DNA of 64,000 nt from JAHEJE01 sp965216335 (GCA_965216335.1 OZ244154.1:3720001-3784000); one strand, 5' to 3'; positions 51,517 through 60,528 are shown, counted from the stretch's first letter. Notes: generated from the sequence alone by a model not told the origin. Translations and numbers: made by a program.

Positions 51517-52266
51517 CTATCCCCGCCCGACATAGGGCATGCCCGTCGCCATGATGGTCATCGACAGGATGTTGGCATCGAGCGGCAGTGAGGCCATGTG
51601 CGCCACCGCCCGGCCGCAGTGCTCGGCATCCATGCGCGGCTCCGGCTTCACCGAGCCGTCCGCCTGCGGCACGCCTTCGGCCATCTTGGCCGTCATCGGC
51701 GAGGCGGCGTTGCCGATGTCGATCTGCCCGCAGGCGATGTTGTGCGCCCGCCCGTCCAGTGCGATCGACTTGGTCAGCCCGGTAATGGCGTGCTTGGTCG
51801 ACGTGTAGGCCGCCGAGTTGGGTCGCGGCACATATGCCGAAATCGAGCCGTTGTTGATGATCCGCCCGCCCTGCGGGTCCTGCGCCTTCATGATCCGGTA
51901 GGCCCCTTGCGCACACAGGAACACCCCGGTCAGGTTGACGTCCACCACCTCGCGCCAGGTCGCCGCCGGCAACTCGTCGAACGGCGCCGAAAGCGCCGCA
52001 ATCCCGGCATTGTTGAAAATCACGTCGAGCCGCCCGAAAGCCTTCAGCGTTGCATCGAACATCGCCGCCACGGACGCCTCATCGCTCACATCCGTTGGCA
52101 CCACCAATGCCCGCCCGGCTTCAACACCGGCCAGAACAACCGTCTCCTCCAGCGGTTCGCGCCGCCGCCCGGCCAGCACCACACTGAACCCGTCCTCCAG
52201 CAGCGCCAGCGCCGCCGCGCGTCCCACCCCGGTCCCGGCTCCGGTCACAATGGCAATCTTGCTCAT
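51517..52266 (-). CDS. short-chain dehydrogenase/reductase
   Basis: 249 residues. The cofactor motif IVTGAGTGVGRAAALALLEDG (TGxxxGxG) is at residues 6-26; NNAGIAALSAPFDEL and the catalytic pattern S...YTSTKHAITGLTKSI (Tyr-x3-Lys near 155-159) follow. A classical SDR of about 250 residues, probably oxidising or reducing a hydroxy acid in the osmolyte pathway. Its start overlaps the stop of the upstream isopropylmalate-dehydrogenase-like gene in an ATGA. The longer frame up to 52524 is not coding. Confidence 0.93.
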   Translation of the reverse strand: MSKIAIVTGAGTGVGRAAALALLEDGFSVVLAGRRREPLEETVVLAGVEAGRALVVPTDVSDEASVAAMFDATLKAFGRLDVIFNNAGIAALSAPFDELPAATWREVVDVNLTGVFLCAQGAYRIMKAQDPQGGRIINNGSISAYVPRPNSAAYTSTKHAITGLTKSIALDGRAHNIACGQIDIGNAASPMTAKMAEGVPQADGSVKPEPRMDAEHCGRAVAHMASLPLDANILSMTIMATGMPYVGRG

Positions 52267-53348
52267 GTCGTTTCCATCTCCAATGCCGCCCCCACGGCGA
52301 CGAACACCTCGGCCGTCCCGGCCTCGCCACCCAGTTCGCAGGTCACCAGGCCGCCGCCGGCAAACGCCCGCTCCACGCCCGCCCGCAGCAGCGCGCCCGC
52401 CTTGCCCGCGTCCGCCACGCCGTGCCGCTTGCCCAGCCACTCCAGCATCATCGCCCCTGACAGGATCATCGCCGTCGGGTTGGCCAGCCCCTTGCCGGCA
52501 ATGTCCGGTGCCGAACCATGGCACGGCTGAAACACCGCATGCTCGTCGCCGATATCGGCCGACGGCGCATAGCCCATGCCGCCCATCAACGCCGCCCCCA
52601 GGTCCGACAAGATATCGCCGAACATGTTTTCCGTCACCGCCACATCGATCGTTTCAGGCCGCTGCACCATGGTCATGGCGAAGGCATCGACATAGGCATG
52701 GTCGACCGTGATATCCGCGAACCCCATCGCCCGCTCGGCCAGGATTTCCCGCCACAGCGAAAACGCCGGAAACACATTCGCCTTGTCGACCGACGTCACC
52801 TTGCGCTGCCGCCCGCGCTCGCGCGCCATGTCCAGTGCGAAGTCGAACAGCTTTTCACACACCGGCCGGGTGATCACCATGGTCTCGCGCGCTTCGCGGT
52901 CACCGTCGCGCGTCCCCGGTGCCTGGCGGGCAAACAGCCCCTCGGTCGATTCCCGCAGGATCACGTAATCCGCCTCGAGCGCCCGCCGGTCGGCCAGTAC
53001 CGGCCGCACCCCGGGGATCGGCTTGACCGGCCGCACCCCGGCATAAAGCCCGAACTCCATCCGCATATCGATCTGCGGCACCATCTCCGAGCCGTCGGCC
53101 CGGCGCACGTGCGGCAGCCCCATCGCCGCCAGCAAAACCGCATCCGCCCTGGCCGCCCGCTCAAGCGACGCCTTCGGCAAGTCCATCCCATGCTCCAGAT
53201 AATACGCCGCCCCGGCCTCACAATGTTCAAATGCCAGCCCAACCCCGCCAACCCGCGCACAAACCCTTTCCAGCAACCGGACCGCGGGCCCGATGATTTC
53301 CGGCCCGATCCCGTCGCCGGAGAACACAGCAATGCGGAATGTGGTCAT
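52263..53348 (-). CDS. isocitrate/isopropylmalate dehydrogenase-family (tartrate/malate dehydrogenase-like) enzyme
   Basis: 361 residues. It starts TTFRIAVFSGDGIGPEIIGPAVRLLE, and RESTEGLFARQAPGTRDGDRE and VTSVDKANVFPAFSLWRE follow. The metal-binding Asp region is DAFAMTMVQRPETIDVAVTENMFGDILSDLGAALMGGMG, and the NAD contact is CHGSAPDIAGKGLANPTAMILSGAMML. It decarboxylates a beta-hydroxy acid such as isopropylmalate, tartrate or D-malate. Its catabolic neighbours argue against leucine synthesis. The ATG at 53348 is preferred over 53378. Confidence 0.92.
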   Translation of the reverse strand: MTTFRIAVFSGDGIGPEIIGPAVRLLERVCARVGGVGLAFEHCEAGAAYYLEHGMDLPKASLERAARADAVLLAAMGLPHVRRADGSEMVPQIDMRMEFGLYAGVRPVKPIPGVRPVLADRRALEADYVILRESTEGLFARQAPGTRDGDREARETMVITRPVCEKLFDFALDMARERGRQRKVTSVDKANVFPAFSLWREILAERAMGFADITVDHAYVDAFAMTMVQRPETIDVAVTENMFGDILSDLGAALMGGMGYAPSADIGDEHAVFQPCHGSAPDIAGKGLANPTAMILSGAMMLEWLGKRHGVADAGKAGALLRAGVERAFAGGGLVTCELGGEAGTAEVFVAVGAALEMETT

Positions 53349-53412
53349 TTGCGAGGCGAGCTGGATCTGAACTCGCAAGATCTAGGTAATGGAGTATTCA
53401 TCGGCGGTCCCA

Positions 53413-54975
53413 TCAATCATGGAGAGAATCACGCTCATTATCCAGACAAAGCACTGCATCGCCATTCTTAAACAACAGGGTGTACAAGTTCGCGCCTAGT
53501 GGCGTGCTGCGGCAAAGCTGGTCCAACATCTGACGCGAGCCATGTGATGGCACCATCATCTTCCGCCCAATCGCCTCGCTGATCAATGGAAGCAACCCCC
53601 AGGTCGCGTGAAGCTTGCTCACATTGATAGCAAACGATGTCTTGATGCCTCTCATGTGTGGTGAATCCAGATCGATGGACCCGAACACGTGCAGCCCGGT
53701 TTCCCTCGTAAACTGGGGATGCCCTCTCAATTCTTGAGCAATCTGAACTATCTTAAGGCGATCGCGCTTGGTCACCTCTTGGTGGTGCCTGGCAATGTCG
53801 AAGCTTAGATATCCGAGTGTCACTGCTGCGAGACAACCGAGCAGCAGGGTGACTTTGCGCAACGTTGGCGGGGCGAAGAACCAGCCGAACAAAAAAATGA
53901 CGGCAAGTACTGCTGCCACATGCATCACAATTCGGGGAGGAGAGTTCATTTGTTCAAGCAACACATGCATCGGGCTTCCGCATGCCAGCAACAACATGAC
54001 AAGAAGATAGAACTTCAGCCGCGAGTGAGCTGGAGGGTTTGGCCCGTGCCGTTGCCACTGCCAGATGACCAAAGGCAGACCGAGTGTCGTCACAAGTAAG
54101 AACTTCGCAAACCCCGGAATGATCTCCTCGGCCATGAACAGGCTTCGCGCCATTTGCAGGATGTAGATGTGGACGCCTCCCGGCAATTCCGAAATGTCCC
54201 GCAGCCCGCTGCGCTGGTTCCAGCTGTTGTATTGTATGAAAAGCGGTTCGTTGGTTTCCTGGACAGCCTGCAGCACCCAGGGATTGAGCACTTTTACGGC
54301 GATCACGTAACAGGCCATGGCAACGACAATGGCACCAAACCCCTGGGCAATGTTAGAAGCTGCGGTAGTGGCGTTTTCATCACGGAACAGGCTGTGTGCA
54401 ATGACAAACACTGCAAAGAAGTAGCAGAAGATCTGATACCCCATCGCAGCGATGATGAGCAGGACCGCACAGGCCAGGAACCTGGGCAGGCCGCGCAACG
54501 TCGCATGGCAAACGATCGCCAGATTGACCGCACAAAGAGCCACAAACATGTTGGGCTGGTTTATGGAATTGTCGAAACTCGTGGTGTGATAGGGGTGGAG
54601 AATGAAAATAGCGCAAAACACCACCGAAGCGAGCCACGACCTCGCCCCGGTCAACAACAGAACGAAGAGAAAGGCGCAAGTGCTGAAGAGTGCCAGATTG
54701 GCGAATTTCAGTAACGTTAGTACAAGGCTGAAGTCAGCCCCAGTCTTGTCCAGTGCGTATGTAAGCGCCGCTGAAGCATAGCGGCCATTGACCGCATTTC
54801 CCAACGCCAGTAGCCAGATCGGTTCGCTGAAGTAGTTGTAGAAGCTATCGTCAGCAGTCGATTTCGGCACAAAGTCGAGCCGGCAGACATAGGCCAGCAG
54901 TGCCGTTATGGGCACGACCGAAACGGCAACCCAATTGATCTCACGATGCCGGTTTGGATTCTGTGCAGTTTGCAT
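53413..54975 (-). CDS. polytopic membrane protein, possible glucosyltransferase (GtrII-like)
   Basis: 520 residues with about 11-12 hydrophobic segments. An early periplasmic-facing loop reads VPKSTADDSFYNYFSEPIWLLALGNAVNGRYASA. The acidic pair followed by GRY resembles the Glucos_trans_II family (GtrII/GtrIV-like O-antigen modifying enzymes). The C-terminal 110 residues form a soluble part with no recognised domain. The gene is visibly AT-richer than its neighbours and stands alone between the catabolic cluster and rlmE, suggesting acquisition. Function is tentative. Confidence 0.6.
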   Translation of the reverse strand: MQTAQNPNRHREINWVAVSVVPITALLAYVCRLDFVPKSTADDSFYNYFSEPIWLLALGNAVNGRYASAALTYALDKTGADFSLVLTLLKFANLALFSTCAFLFVLLLTGARSWLASVVFCAIFILHPYHTTSFDNSINQPNMFVALCAVNLAIVCHATLRGLPRFLACAVLLIIAAMGYQIFCYFFAVFVIAHSLFRDENATTAASNIAQGFGAIVVAMACYVIAVKVLNPWVLQAVQETNEPLFIQYNSWNQRSGLRDISELPGGVHIYILQMARSLFMAEEIIPGFAKFLLVTTLGLPLVIWQWQRHGPNPPAHSRLKFYLLVMLLLACGSPMHVLLEQMNSPPRIVMHVAAVLAVIFLFGWFFAPPTLRKVTLLLGCLAAVTLGYLSFDIARHHQEVTKRDRLKIVQIAQELRGHPQFTRETGLHVFGSIDLDSPHMRGIKTSFAINVSKLHATWGLLPLISEAIGRKMMVPSHGSRQMLDQLCRSTPLGANLYTLLFKNGDAVLCLDNERDSLHD

Positions 54976-55043
54976 GTTTCAGATGCGCCGCCAGTTTTCC
55001 CCTGAAGTGAATAAAGCAATGAACTGAGCCTCTAAACAGAGTC

Positions 55044-55751
55044 TCACGTATCGTCAATGCTGCCCCGGAACCCCGTCGCCACCACGAACAGCTCCGCAGA
55101 GTCCTCCCGGCTCGCCTGGGGCTTGAAATGCTTTACGGTTGCGAAGTTCCGCTTCATTTCCGCCAGCAGTTGCGTTTCGGTGCCGCCGCGCAGCACCTTG
55201 CACACGAAGGTGCCGCCGGGCGTGAGCACCTGGCGGGCAAATTCCAGCGCCACTTCGCACAGCGCCATAATCTTCAAATGATCGGTCTGCTTGTGGCCCG
55301 TGGCATGCGCCGCCATGTCCGAGATCACCGCATCGGCGGCCACCCCGCCCAGCGCCGCGATGATCTTGCCCGGCGCATCGTCGTCGTAAAAGTCCTGCTT
55401 CAGCACCGTGACCCCGGGGATCGGTTCCATGCCGTGCAGGTCGATGGCCACCACCCGGCCCAGGCCTTCTGCCGCCTTCACCCGTTCCGCCGCCACCTGC
55501 GACCAGCCGCCCGGCGCCGCCCCCAGGTCGACCACCGCACATCCGGGCTTGAGGAATCCGAACTCCTCATCGATGCCGATCAGCTTGAATGCCGAACGCG
55601 ACTTGTAACCGCGCCGCTTTGCTTCCTCGACATATGGGTCGTTCAGCTGCCGCTCCAGCCAGCGCCGCGAAGACGTCGTGCGCCCGCGTCCCTTGCGAAC
55701 CTTCACCTTCAGCTTGCGCGGCCCGCGCTCAGGACCGGCCATAAACGCCAT
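55044..55751 (-). CDS. rlmE: 23S rRNA (uridine2552-2'-O)-methyltransferase
   Basis: 235 residues (232 if started at 55742). A basic N terminus leads into YVEEAKRRGYKSRSAFKLIGIDEEFG, which holds the first catalytic Lys. SAM binding is DLGAAPGGWSQVAAE, and the catalytic Asp lies in AVISDMAAHATGHKQTDH. The second Lys is in TFVCKVLRGGTETQLL, and the Glu in SAELFVVATGF. It 2'-O-methylates U2552 of 23S rRNA. The N-terminal codons overlap the end of the upstream Ppx/GppA gene, the usual alphaproteobacterial pair. Confidence 0.95.
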   Translation of the reverse strand: MAFMAGPERGPRKLKVKVRKGRGRTTSSRRWLERQLNDPYVEEAKRRGYKSRSAFKLIGIDEEFGFLKPGCAVVDLGAAPGGWSQVAAERVKAAEGLGRVVAIDLHGMEPIPGVTVLKQDFYDDDAPGKIIAALGGVAADAVISDMAAHATGHKQTDHLKIMALCEVALEFARQVLTPGGTFVCKVLRGGTETQLLAEMKRNFATVKHFKPQASREDSAELFVVATGFRGSIDDT

Positions 55752-56829
55752 CCTCGTTCATCAGCTGTGTCAGGATACCTTCGCGCAGCCCCCGGTCGGC
55801 CACTCTCACCCGCTCGGCCGGCCAGATCCGCCGGATTTCCTCGAGAATGGCACACCCCGCCAGCACCAGGTCGGCCCGCTCCCTGCCGATGCACGGCGAG
55901 GCCGCCCGCTCGTGATAATTCATCTCCAGCAGCTGCCGGGTGACCGCGCCGATATCGTCGTTGCGCAGCCAGCACCCGTCGACCTTCGAGCGGTCATAAC
56001 GCCTGAGGCCGAGCTGCACGCCACAGATCGTGGTCACCGTGCCGGATGTGCCCAACAGGTGATCCGGCAGCCCTTCGCGCCCGTCCAGGGTCCGCAGATC
56101 GGCGGCGAATTGCTCCAGCAGAGGACGCACATGCGCTTTCATATCATTGAAATCATTGTCTGAAACGACACGCCCGCCATATTTCTCGGCCAGCGTCACG
56201 ACACCCGCCGGGATCGATGTCCAGCGCACCACATCGAACGCCCCGTTGCTGCAGTCCACCCACATCAGTTCGGTCGAACCGCCGCCGATATCGAAGATCA
56301 GCACCTGGCGCGCCGACGGCTCGACCAGCGCGCTGGCCCCGGCAACCGCCAGGCGCGCTTCGGTTTCCCGGTCGATGATCTCCAGGTCGATGCCCGTCTG
56401 CGCCAGCACCTGGGCAATGAAGTCAGGCCCGTTCAAGGCCGAGCGGCAGGCCTCCGTGGCGATCAGCCGGCAGCGTTCGACCTGCCACCAGGCCAGCTTG
56501 TTGCCGCACACCCGGATGGCGCTGATCGTCCGCACCATCGCTTCATCGCTCAGCCGTCCGGACCGGCTGACCCCTTCGCCGAGCCGCACGATGCGCGAGA
56601 ACGCATCGACGACCCGAAATCCGCCCCGGTCGGGCGATGCCAGAAGCAGCCGGCAGTTGTTGGTGCCGAGGTCGAGCGCGCCATAGATCGGCAGTCCGGA
56701 ATCGCGCACTTTCACCGCCGCGCATGGTGTTGCGTAACGCCGGCCCGGTGACGCGGTGGCCGGGCGGTTTCTGCCCTCGCCGCGCCGCGGTGGTGCCGGT
56801 CCCCGCCCGGCTCCGCTTCGCACATCCAC
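55729..56829 (-). CDS. Ppx/GppA family phosphatase (exopolyphosphatase-like)
   Basis: About 366 residues if translation starts at GTG 56829; the exact start is uncertain because no ATG precedes the conserved part. The ASKHA phosphate loops are YGALDLGTNNCRLLLA (near residue 40) and VLIFDIGGGSTELMWVD. Also visible are ATEACRSALNG, DRETEARLAVAG and LGTSGTVTTICG. Such enzymes hydrolyse polyphosphate or pppGpp. The continuous open frame extending to 58275 runs antisense through the kinase and ATPase genes and is not coding. It overlaps rlmE by 14-23 bp. Confidence 0.9.
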   Translation of the reverse strand: MDVRSGAGRGPAPPRRGEGRNRPATASPGRRYATPCAAVKVRDSGLPIYGALDLGTNNCRLLLASPDRGGFRVVDAFSRIVRLGEGVSRSGRLSDEAMVRTISAIRVCGNKLAWWQVERCRLIATEACRSALNGPDFIAQVLAQTGIDLEIIDRETEARLAVAGASALVEPSARQVLIFDIGGGSTELMWVDCSNGAFDVVRWTSIPAGVVTLAEKYGGRVVSDNDFNDMKAHVRPLLEQFAADLRTLDGREGLPDHLLGTSGTVTTICGVQLGLRRYDRSKVDGCWLRNDDIGAVTRQLLEMNYHERAASPCIGRERADLVLAGCAILEEIRRIWPAERVRVADRGLREGILTQLMNEDGVYGRS

Positions 56830-56966
56830 AATGAACCATCCTGCGAACCGCACCGGCGATCCGGCGATTGCTCGCGCGCCGATCCGGTTCGTCAAACTCT
56901 CTCGTTGCCGCGAGTTTAACAGTTTGCACGCCGCCGTAAAGACACCTGGCTTTCTGCACAGCCCGA

Positions 56967-56981
56967 TTAACCAGTCTTTAT
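56967..56981 (+). promoter_or_regulatory. possible CtrA box
   Basis: TTAA-CCAGTCT-TTAT matches TTAA-N7-TTAA at seven of eight defined positions. It lies 38 bp upstream of the histidine kinase start at 57019. Weak but well placed. Confidence 0.4.
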
Positions 56982-57018
56982 TCCATTGCTGGTAGGCATC
57001 TGTAGGAAGGGAAATTCT

Positions 57019-57906
57019 ATGCGCGGATTGGGCAACAACAAGGTTAGGGAAAATTCGGTTCTGTCCGATTATTCCCGCCATCTCGGCAGCGCCATCGCGC
57101 GCCATCAGACAAATCTTGCCCTGCACGCCGCAAAGAACGAAGCTGAATTGGCCTCCAAGGCCAAATCCGAGTTCATCGCCAACATGAGCCACGAGCTGCG
57201 TACGCCGCTCAATGCCATCATCGGTTTTTCTGAGATGCTGTACGATCTCAAGGAGCCCGATCTCGAAAAGGTCAACCAGTACTCGGGATATGTCAAACAG
57301 GCCGCAGAACACCTGATGGACCTGATCAACGGCATTCTCGACATCTCCAAGATCCAGGCCGGCAAGCTCACCGTAGACCGCGAGGTCTTCGAGATGCGCT
57401 CGACCATCGAAAGCTGCCTGATGCTGGCCGATGCCAAGGCCAAGGACAAGAACATCGCCTTTGAGTGCGACATCGCGGACGACCTGCCTGACGTCTATGC
57501 CGATCCGGTGCGCCTCAAGCAGATCATCATCAACCTGCTGTCCAATGCCGGCAAATTCAGTCCCGAGGGCAGCAAGATCCGTTTCGCCGCTGCAGCAACG
57601 CCTGTCGGCGGGGTACAGTTTTCCGTCACCGACAACGGTCCCGGCATGAGCCCGCAGGAAATTGACACGGCCATGGTCCCCTTCGGCCAGGTCACTGCTG
57701 GAACGGGAAAATCTACCGAGGGCACCGGCCTCGGCCTGCCCATTACCGTGGCGCTGGTGCGCATGCACGGCGGCCGCTTCAACATCGAAAGCGAAAAGGG
57801 CGGTGGCACTTGTGTCTCGGTGACGCTGCCTCCGGCCCCCAAGCGGCAGCCCCCGGCAACATGCGGTGCCCGCAAGATCGAACCAACAGACAATTCTGTG
57901 CAGTAG
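57019..57906 (+). CDS. sensor histidine kinase (PleC/DivJ/PdhS-like core, no input domain)
   Basis: 295 residues from ATG at 57019 (GGAAGGGA upstream). The HisKA motif KSEFIANMSHELRTPLNAIIGFSEML places the phospho-His near residue 58. The HATPase N-box is KQIIINLLSNAGKFSPEG, and the G boxes are VTDNGPGMSP and GTGLGLPITVALVRMHGG. The H-box sequence is closest to the DivJ/PleC/PdhS cell-cycle kinases. There is no membrane or PAS domain, so it is cytoplasmic and must be controlled by a partner. No response regulator is adjacent. Confidence 0.9.
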   Translation: MRGLGNNKVRENSVLSDYSRHLGSAIARHQTNLALHAAKNEAELASKAKSEFIANMSHELRTPLNAIIGFSEMLYDLKEPDLEKVNQYSGYVKQAAEHLMDLINGILDISKIQAGKLTVDREVFEMRSTIESCLMLADAKAKDKNIAFECDIADDLPDVYADPVRLKQIIINLLSNAGKFSPEGSKIRFAAAATPVGGVQFSVTDNGPGMSPQEIDTAMVPFGQVTAGTGKSTEGTGLGLPITVALVRMHGGRFNIESEKGGGTCVSVTLPPAPKRQPPATCGARKIEPTDNSVQ

Positions 57907-57913
57907 AAGAGCC

Positions 57914-60193
57914 ATGAACATGCAACCAGTCAAAGGCGCCACGGCGCCCAACATCGAAATCGACATGAACAAGGCCCTGGAGCTGGAACGTGTCGGACGG
58001 ATCGTTGCTGTCACTGGCGGCAACGCGGTCGTGTTGCTGGATACCCATACGGATTCGCCCACCGCCGACCCCATGCGAAGCCCGGAAATCGGCACCTTGC
58101 TGAAGGTCGAAACCGAAGCCTCGACCTCGCTCGCCCTGGTGTCCGAGCTGAGCGCGCCGATGCCCTCGCACACCGATGTCGACCAGGAAGTGCGCATCGT
58201 TGAGGTTGAGTTCATCGGCGAACTGCCCAAGGGCGACGACGGCAAGCCGACCCATTTCCGCCGCGGTATTTCCAATTATCCCGGCCTTGGCGACATCGTC
58301 TACCGTGCCAGCCAGGTCGAACTCGCCATGGCCTATGCCTGCGACAACGATACCTCGATCCGCATCGGCTGCATCCAGCAGGACCGCTCGATCCCGGCCA
58401 TGGTCAAGATCGATGAACTGCTCGGCAAGCACTTTGCCGTGCTCGGCACCACCGGCACCGGCAAATCCTGCTCGGTGGCGCTCATTCTGCGCCGGATTCT
58501 GGAGAAAAACCCGCAAGCCCACATTCTTCTGCTCGACGTCCACCGCGAGTATGCCTCGTCGTTCACCGACTATGCCGAGGTCATCAAGCCGGACAACATG
58601 AACCTGCCGTTCTGGCTGCTCAACTTCGAGGAGATTGTCGAGATCCTCATCGGCCAGCATGCCAGCCGTGAACAGGACATCGAAATCCTGCGCGAGCTTA
58701 TCCCGATGGCCAAGATGCGCTACCAGTCGAACCAGCGCAAGGACCGCCTGGCCAGCCTGCGCGCCAAGGAATCAGGCGACCAGAGCATCGGTGTCGACAC
58801 CCCGGTTCCCTATCGCGCCTCCGACCTGATGTCGCTGATTGAGGAATTCATCGGCAAGCTCGACCTCAAGGGCGGACTTGCGCCCTACAAGCGCATCAAG
58901 GCCAGGCTTGAATCCGTGTCGCGTGATCCGCGCTACGCCTTCATGTTCGGCAGCCTGACCGTTCACGACACCATGGCCGAGGTGCTCGGCCGCATCTTCC
59001 GCATTCCGGTGGAAAACAAGCCGATCACGGTTCTCGAACTGGGCGGCCTGCCGTCGGAAATCATCAACGTCGTCGTTTCCGTGCTGGCCCGGCTGGCCTT
59101 CGATTTCGGCCTTTACAGCGGCGGCCGTGTGCCGATCACCTTCGTGTGCGAGGAAGCCCACCGCTATGTCCCGCTCGACAAATCGGGCGGTTTCGAGCCG
59201 ACCAAGCGGGCAATCTCCAAGATCGCCAAAGAAGGCCGCAAGTATGGTGTTTCCCTGTGCATCGTGACCCAGCGTCCCGCCGAGCTCGACCCGACCATCC
59301 TGTCCCAGTGCAACACGATCTTTTCCATGCGCCTGTCCAACGAGCGCGACCAGGAAATCCTGAAAGCCGGTATTTCCGATGCCGCCGCCAGCCTGCTCGC
59401 CTTCATGCCAACCATGGGCGCCGGCGAGGCCGTGACCTTCGGTGAAGGCGTGGCTCTGCCGACCCGCATCAAGTTCGATCTGCTGCCAAGCCACGCGCTG
59501 CCGCATTCCAACACCGCATCCTTTACGGAAAACTGGAGCAAAAACCTGCCGCCGGAAGGCTTCCTGCAGGAAATCGTCGCCCGCTGGCGTAACCAGCAGC
59601 TTCAGCCAGGCGCCGAAGCCGCGCCGGCTCTGGATGCCCAGCCGGCCGCTGCACCGCAATCGGCCGCTGCACCGCAACCGGCCGCCGCGCCGCAACCGGC
59701 CGTAGCGCCGCAACCGGCCGTAGCGCCGCAACCGCAAGCTTCGGCAGCGCCGCCGGTCCAGGCACAGCCGGCGCCACCGCAACCCGCGCCTCAGCCCATG
59801 CAGCAGCAACAGCCTGTGCCGCAGCAACCGGTACCTCAGCAACCGGTGCCTCAGCAGCCTGCCGCAGCCCAGGTTGCACCGGCCGCACCTCAACCGCCGG
59901 CCCAGCAGCCGATGGTGGCACAACCGGCACCCGCCGCACCGCAGCAGGCACCCGCCGCAGCCGCCCCGCAGCCTGCGCCGCCGCAGCCCGCCGCAGCTGT
60001 TCCGCAGCCTGCACCGCAGCAGCCCGCCGCTGCCGCACCGCAGGTTCAGCCGCCCGCCGGCCTGCAACCGCCCATGCCAGCCGAACCGGCCCAGGCCGGC
60101 ACCCGTTCGTCCATCCTCAAAAAGCCGATCCAGCTCGACGGCGGCCAGGAAAAAGAAAGCCTCGCAACCCTGCTCAAACGCGCCCAGGGCTAG
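57914..60193 (+). CDS. HerA-like ATP-binding protein with long Pro/Ala/Gln-rich tail
   Basis: 759 residues. A HAS-barrel-like N terminus (GRIVAVTGGNAVVLLD) is followed by the ATPase core: Walker A FAVLGTTGTGKSCSVALIL near residue 180, LLLDVHREY, VTFVCEEAHRYVP-type Walker B, and the sensor region CIVTQRPAELDPTILSQCNTIFSMRLSNERDQ. HerA/FtsK-like motor ATPases translocate DNA, often with NurA, which is absent here. Residues about 565-735 are a low-complexity PQPAAAPQP-type tail. The stop codon TAG lies within the left terminus of the MITE-like element at 60191, so the original end may have differed. Confidence 0.88.
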   Translation: MNMQPVKGATAPNIEIDMNKALELERVGRIVAVTGGNAVVLLDTHTDSPTADPMRSPEIGTLLKVETEASTSLALVSELSAPMPSHTDVDQEVRIVEVEFIGELPKGDDGKPTHFRRGISNYPGLGDIVYRASQVELAMAYACDNDTSIRIGCIQQDRSIPAMVKIDELLGKHFAVLGTTGTGKSCSVALILRRILEKNPQAHILLLDVHREYASSFTDYAEVIKPDNMNLPFWLLNFEEIVEILIGQHASREQDIEILRELIPMAKMRYQSNQRKDRLASLRAKESGDQSIGVDTPVPYRASDLMSLIEEFIGKLDLKGGLAPYKRIKARLESVSRDPRYAFMFGSLTVHDTMAEVLGRIFRIPVENKPITVLELGGLPSEIINVVVSVLARLAFDFGLYSGGRVPITFVCEEAHRYVPLDKSGGFEPTKRAISKIAKEGRKYGVSLCIVTQRPAELDPTILSQCNTIFSMRLSNERDQEILKAGISDAAASLLAFMPTMGAGEAVTFGEGVALPTRIKFDLLPSHALPHSNTASFTENWSKNLPPEGFLQEIVARWRNQQLQPGAEAAPALDAQPAAAPQSAAAPQPAAAPQPAVAPQPAVAPQPQASAAPPVQAQPAPPQPAPQPMQQQQPVPQQPVPQQPVPQQPAAAQVAPAAPQPPAQQPMVAQPAPAAPQQAPAAAAPQPAPPQPAAAVPQPAPQQPAAAAPQVQPPAGLQPPMPAEPAQAGTRSSILKKPIQLDGGQEKESLATLLKRAQG

Positions 60194-60456
60194 AGCCTTT
60201 CTTGACAATACCGAGCCATTTGACCGGCTTTTCGCGTTTGCTGGCAAGGCAGGCGGCGCGCCGTGGTCTGGTTGACCACAAGTGCCGCCTAACGCTGTCC
60301 AGCGAGCGCGGAAATCCGGCCTTCGGTGGGACAAATTTGCCCATCCGGTGCGCCATGCCGCTCGCCCGATGCACCACATCGCGCGGCGCGCTATGGCTTG
60401 CCGGACTGAACGAATTTGACCCATCAAATGGCTCGGTATTGTCAAAAAAGGCTCTA
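60191..60456. mobile_element. MITE-like element, copy 2
   Basis: 266 bp, near-identical to 32667-32936, with the same terminal inverted repeats (TAGAGCCTTTCTTGACAATA at the left; the reverse complement at the right with one substitution, GTCAAAAAAGGCTCTA). Its first three bases form the stop codon of the HerA-like gene. No coding capacity. With the flank to 60528 it makes up the roughly 335-bp gene-free stretch before the minus-strand hydratase gene. Confidence 0.85.
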
Positions 60457-60528
60457 GATAGAGCGATTGTCTGATTCGATCTGGTCGGCGCTTTCTGAAA
60501 CCGCTTGCCACGCACAGCCGTGGCCGTG

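Noticed and set aside
56830..58275. Upstream extension of the Ppx/GppA reading frame to an 848-residue protein
   Set aside because: It runs antisense through the histidine kinase and the start of the HerA-like gene, both well supported. The extra sequence has no domain similarity and reflects high-GC open shadow frames.
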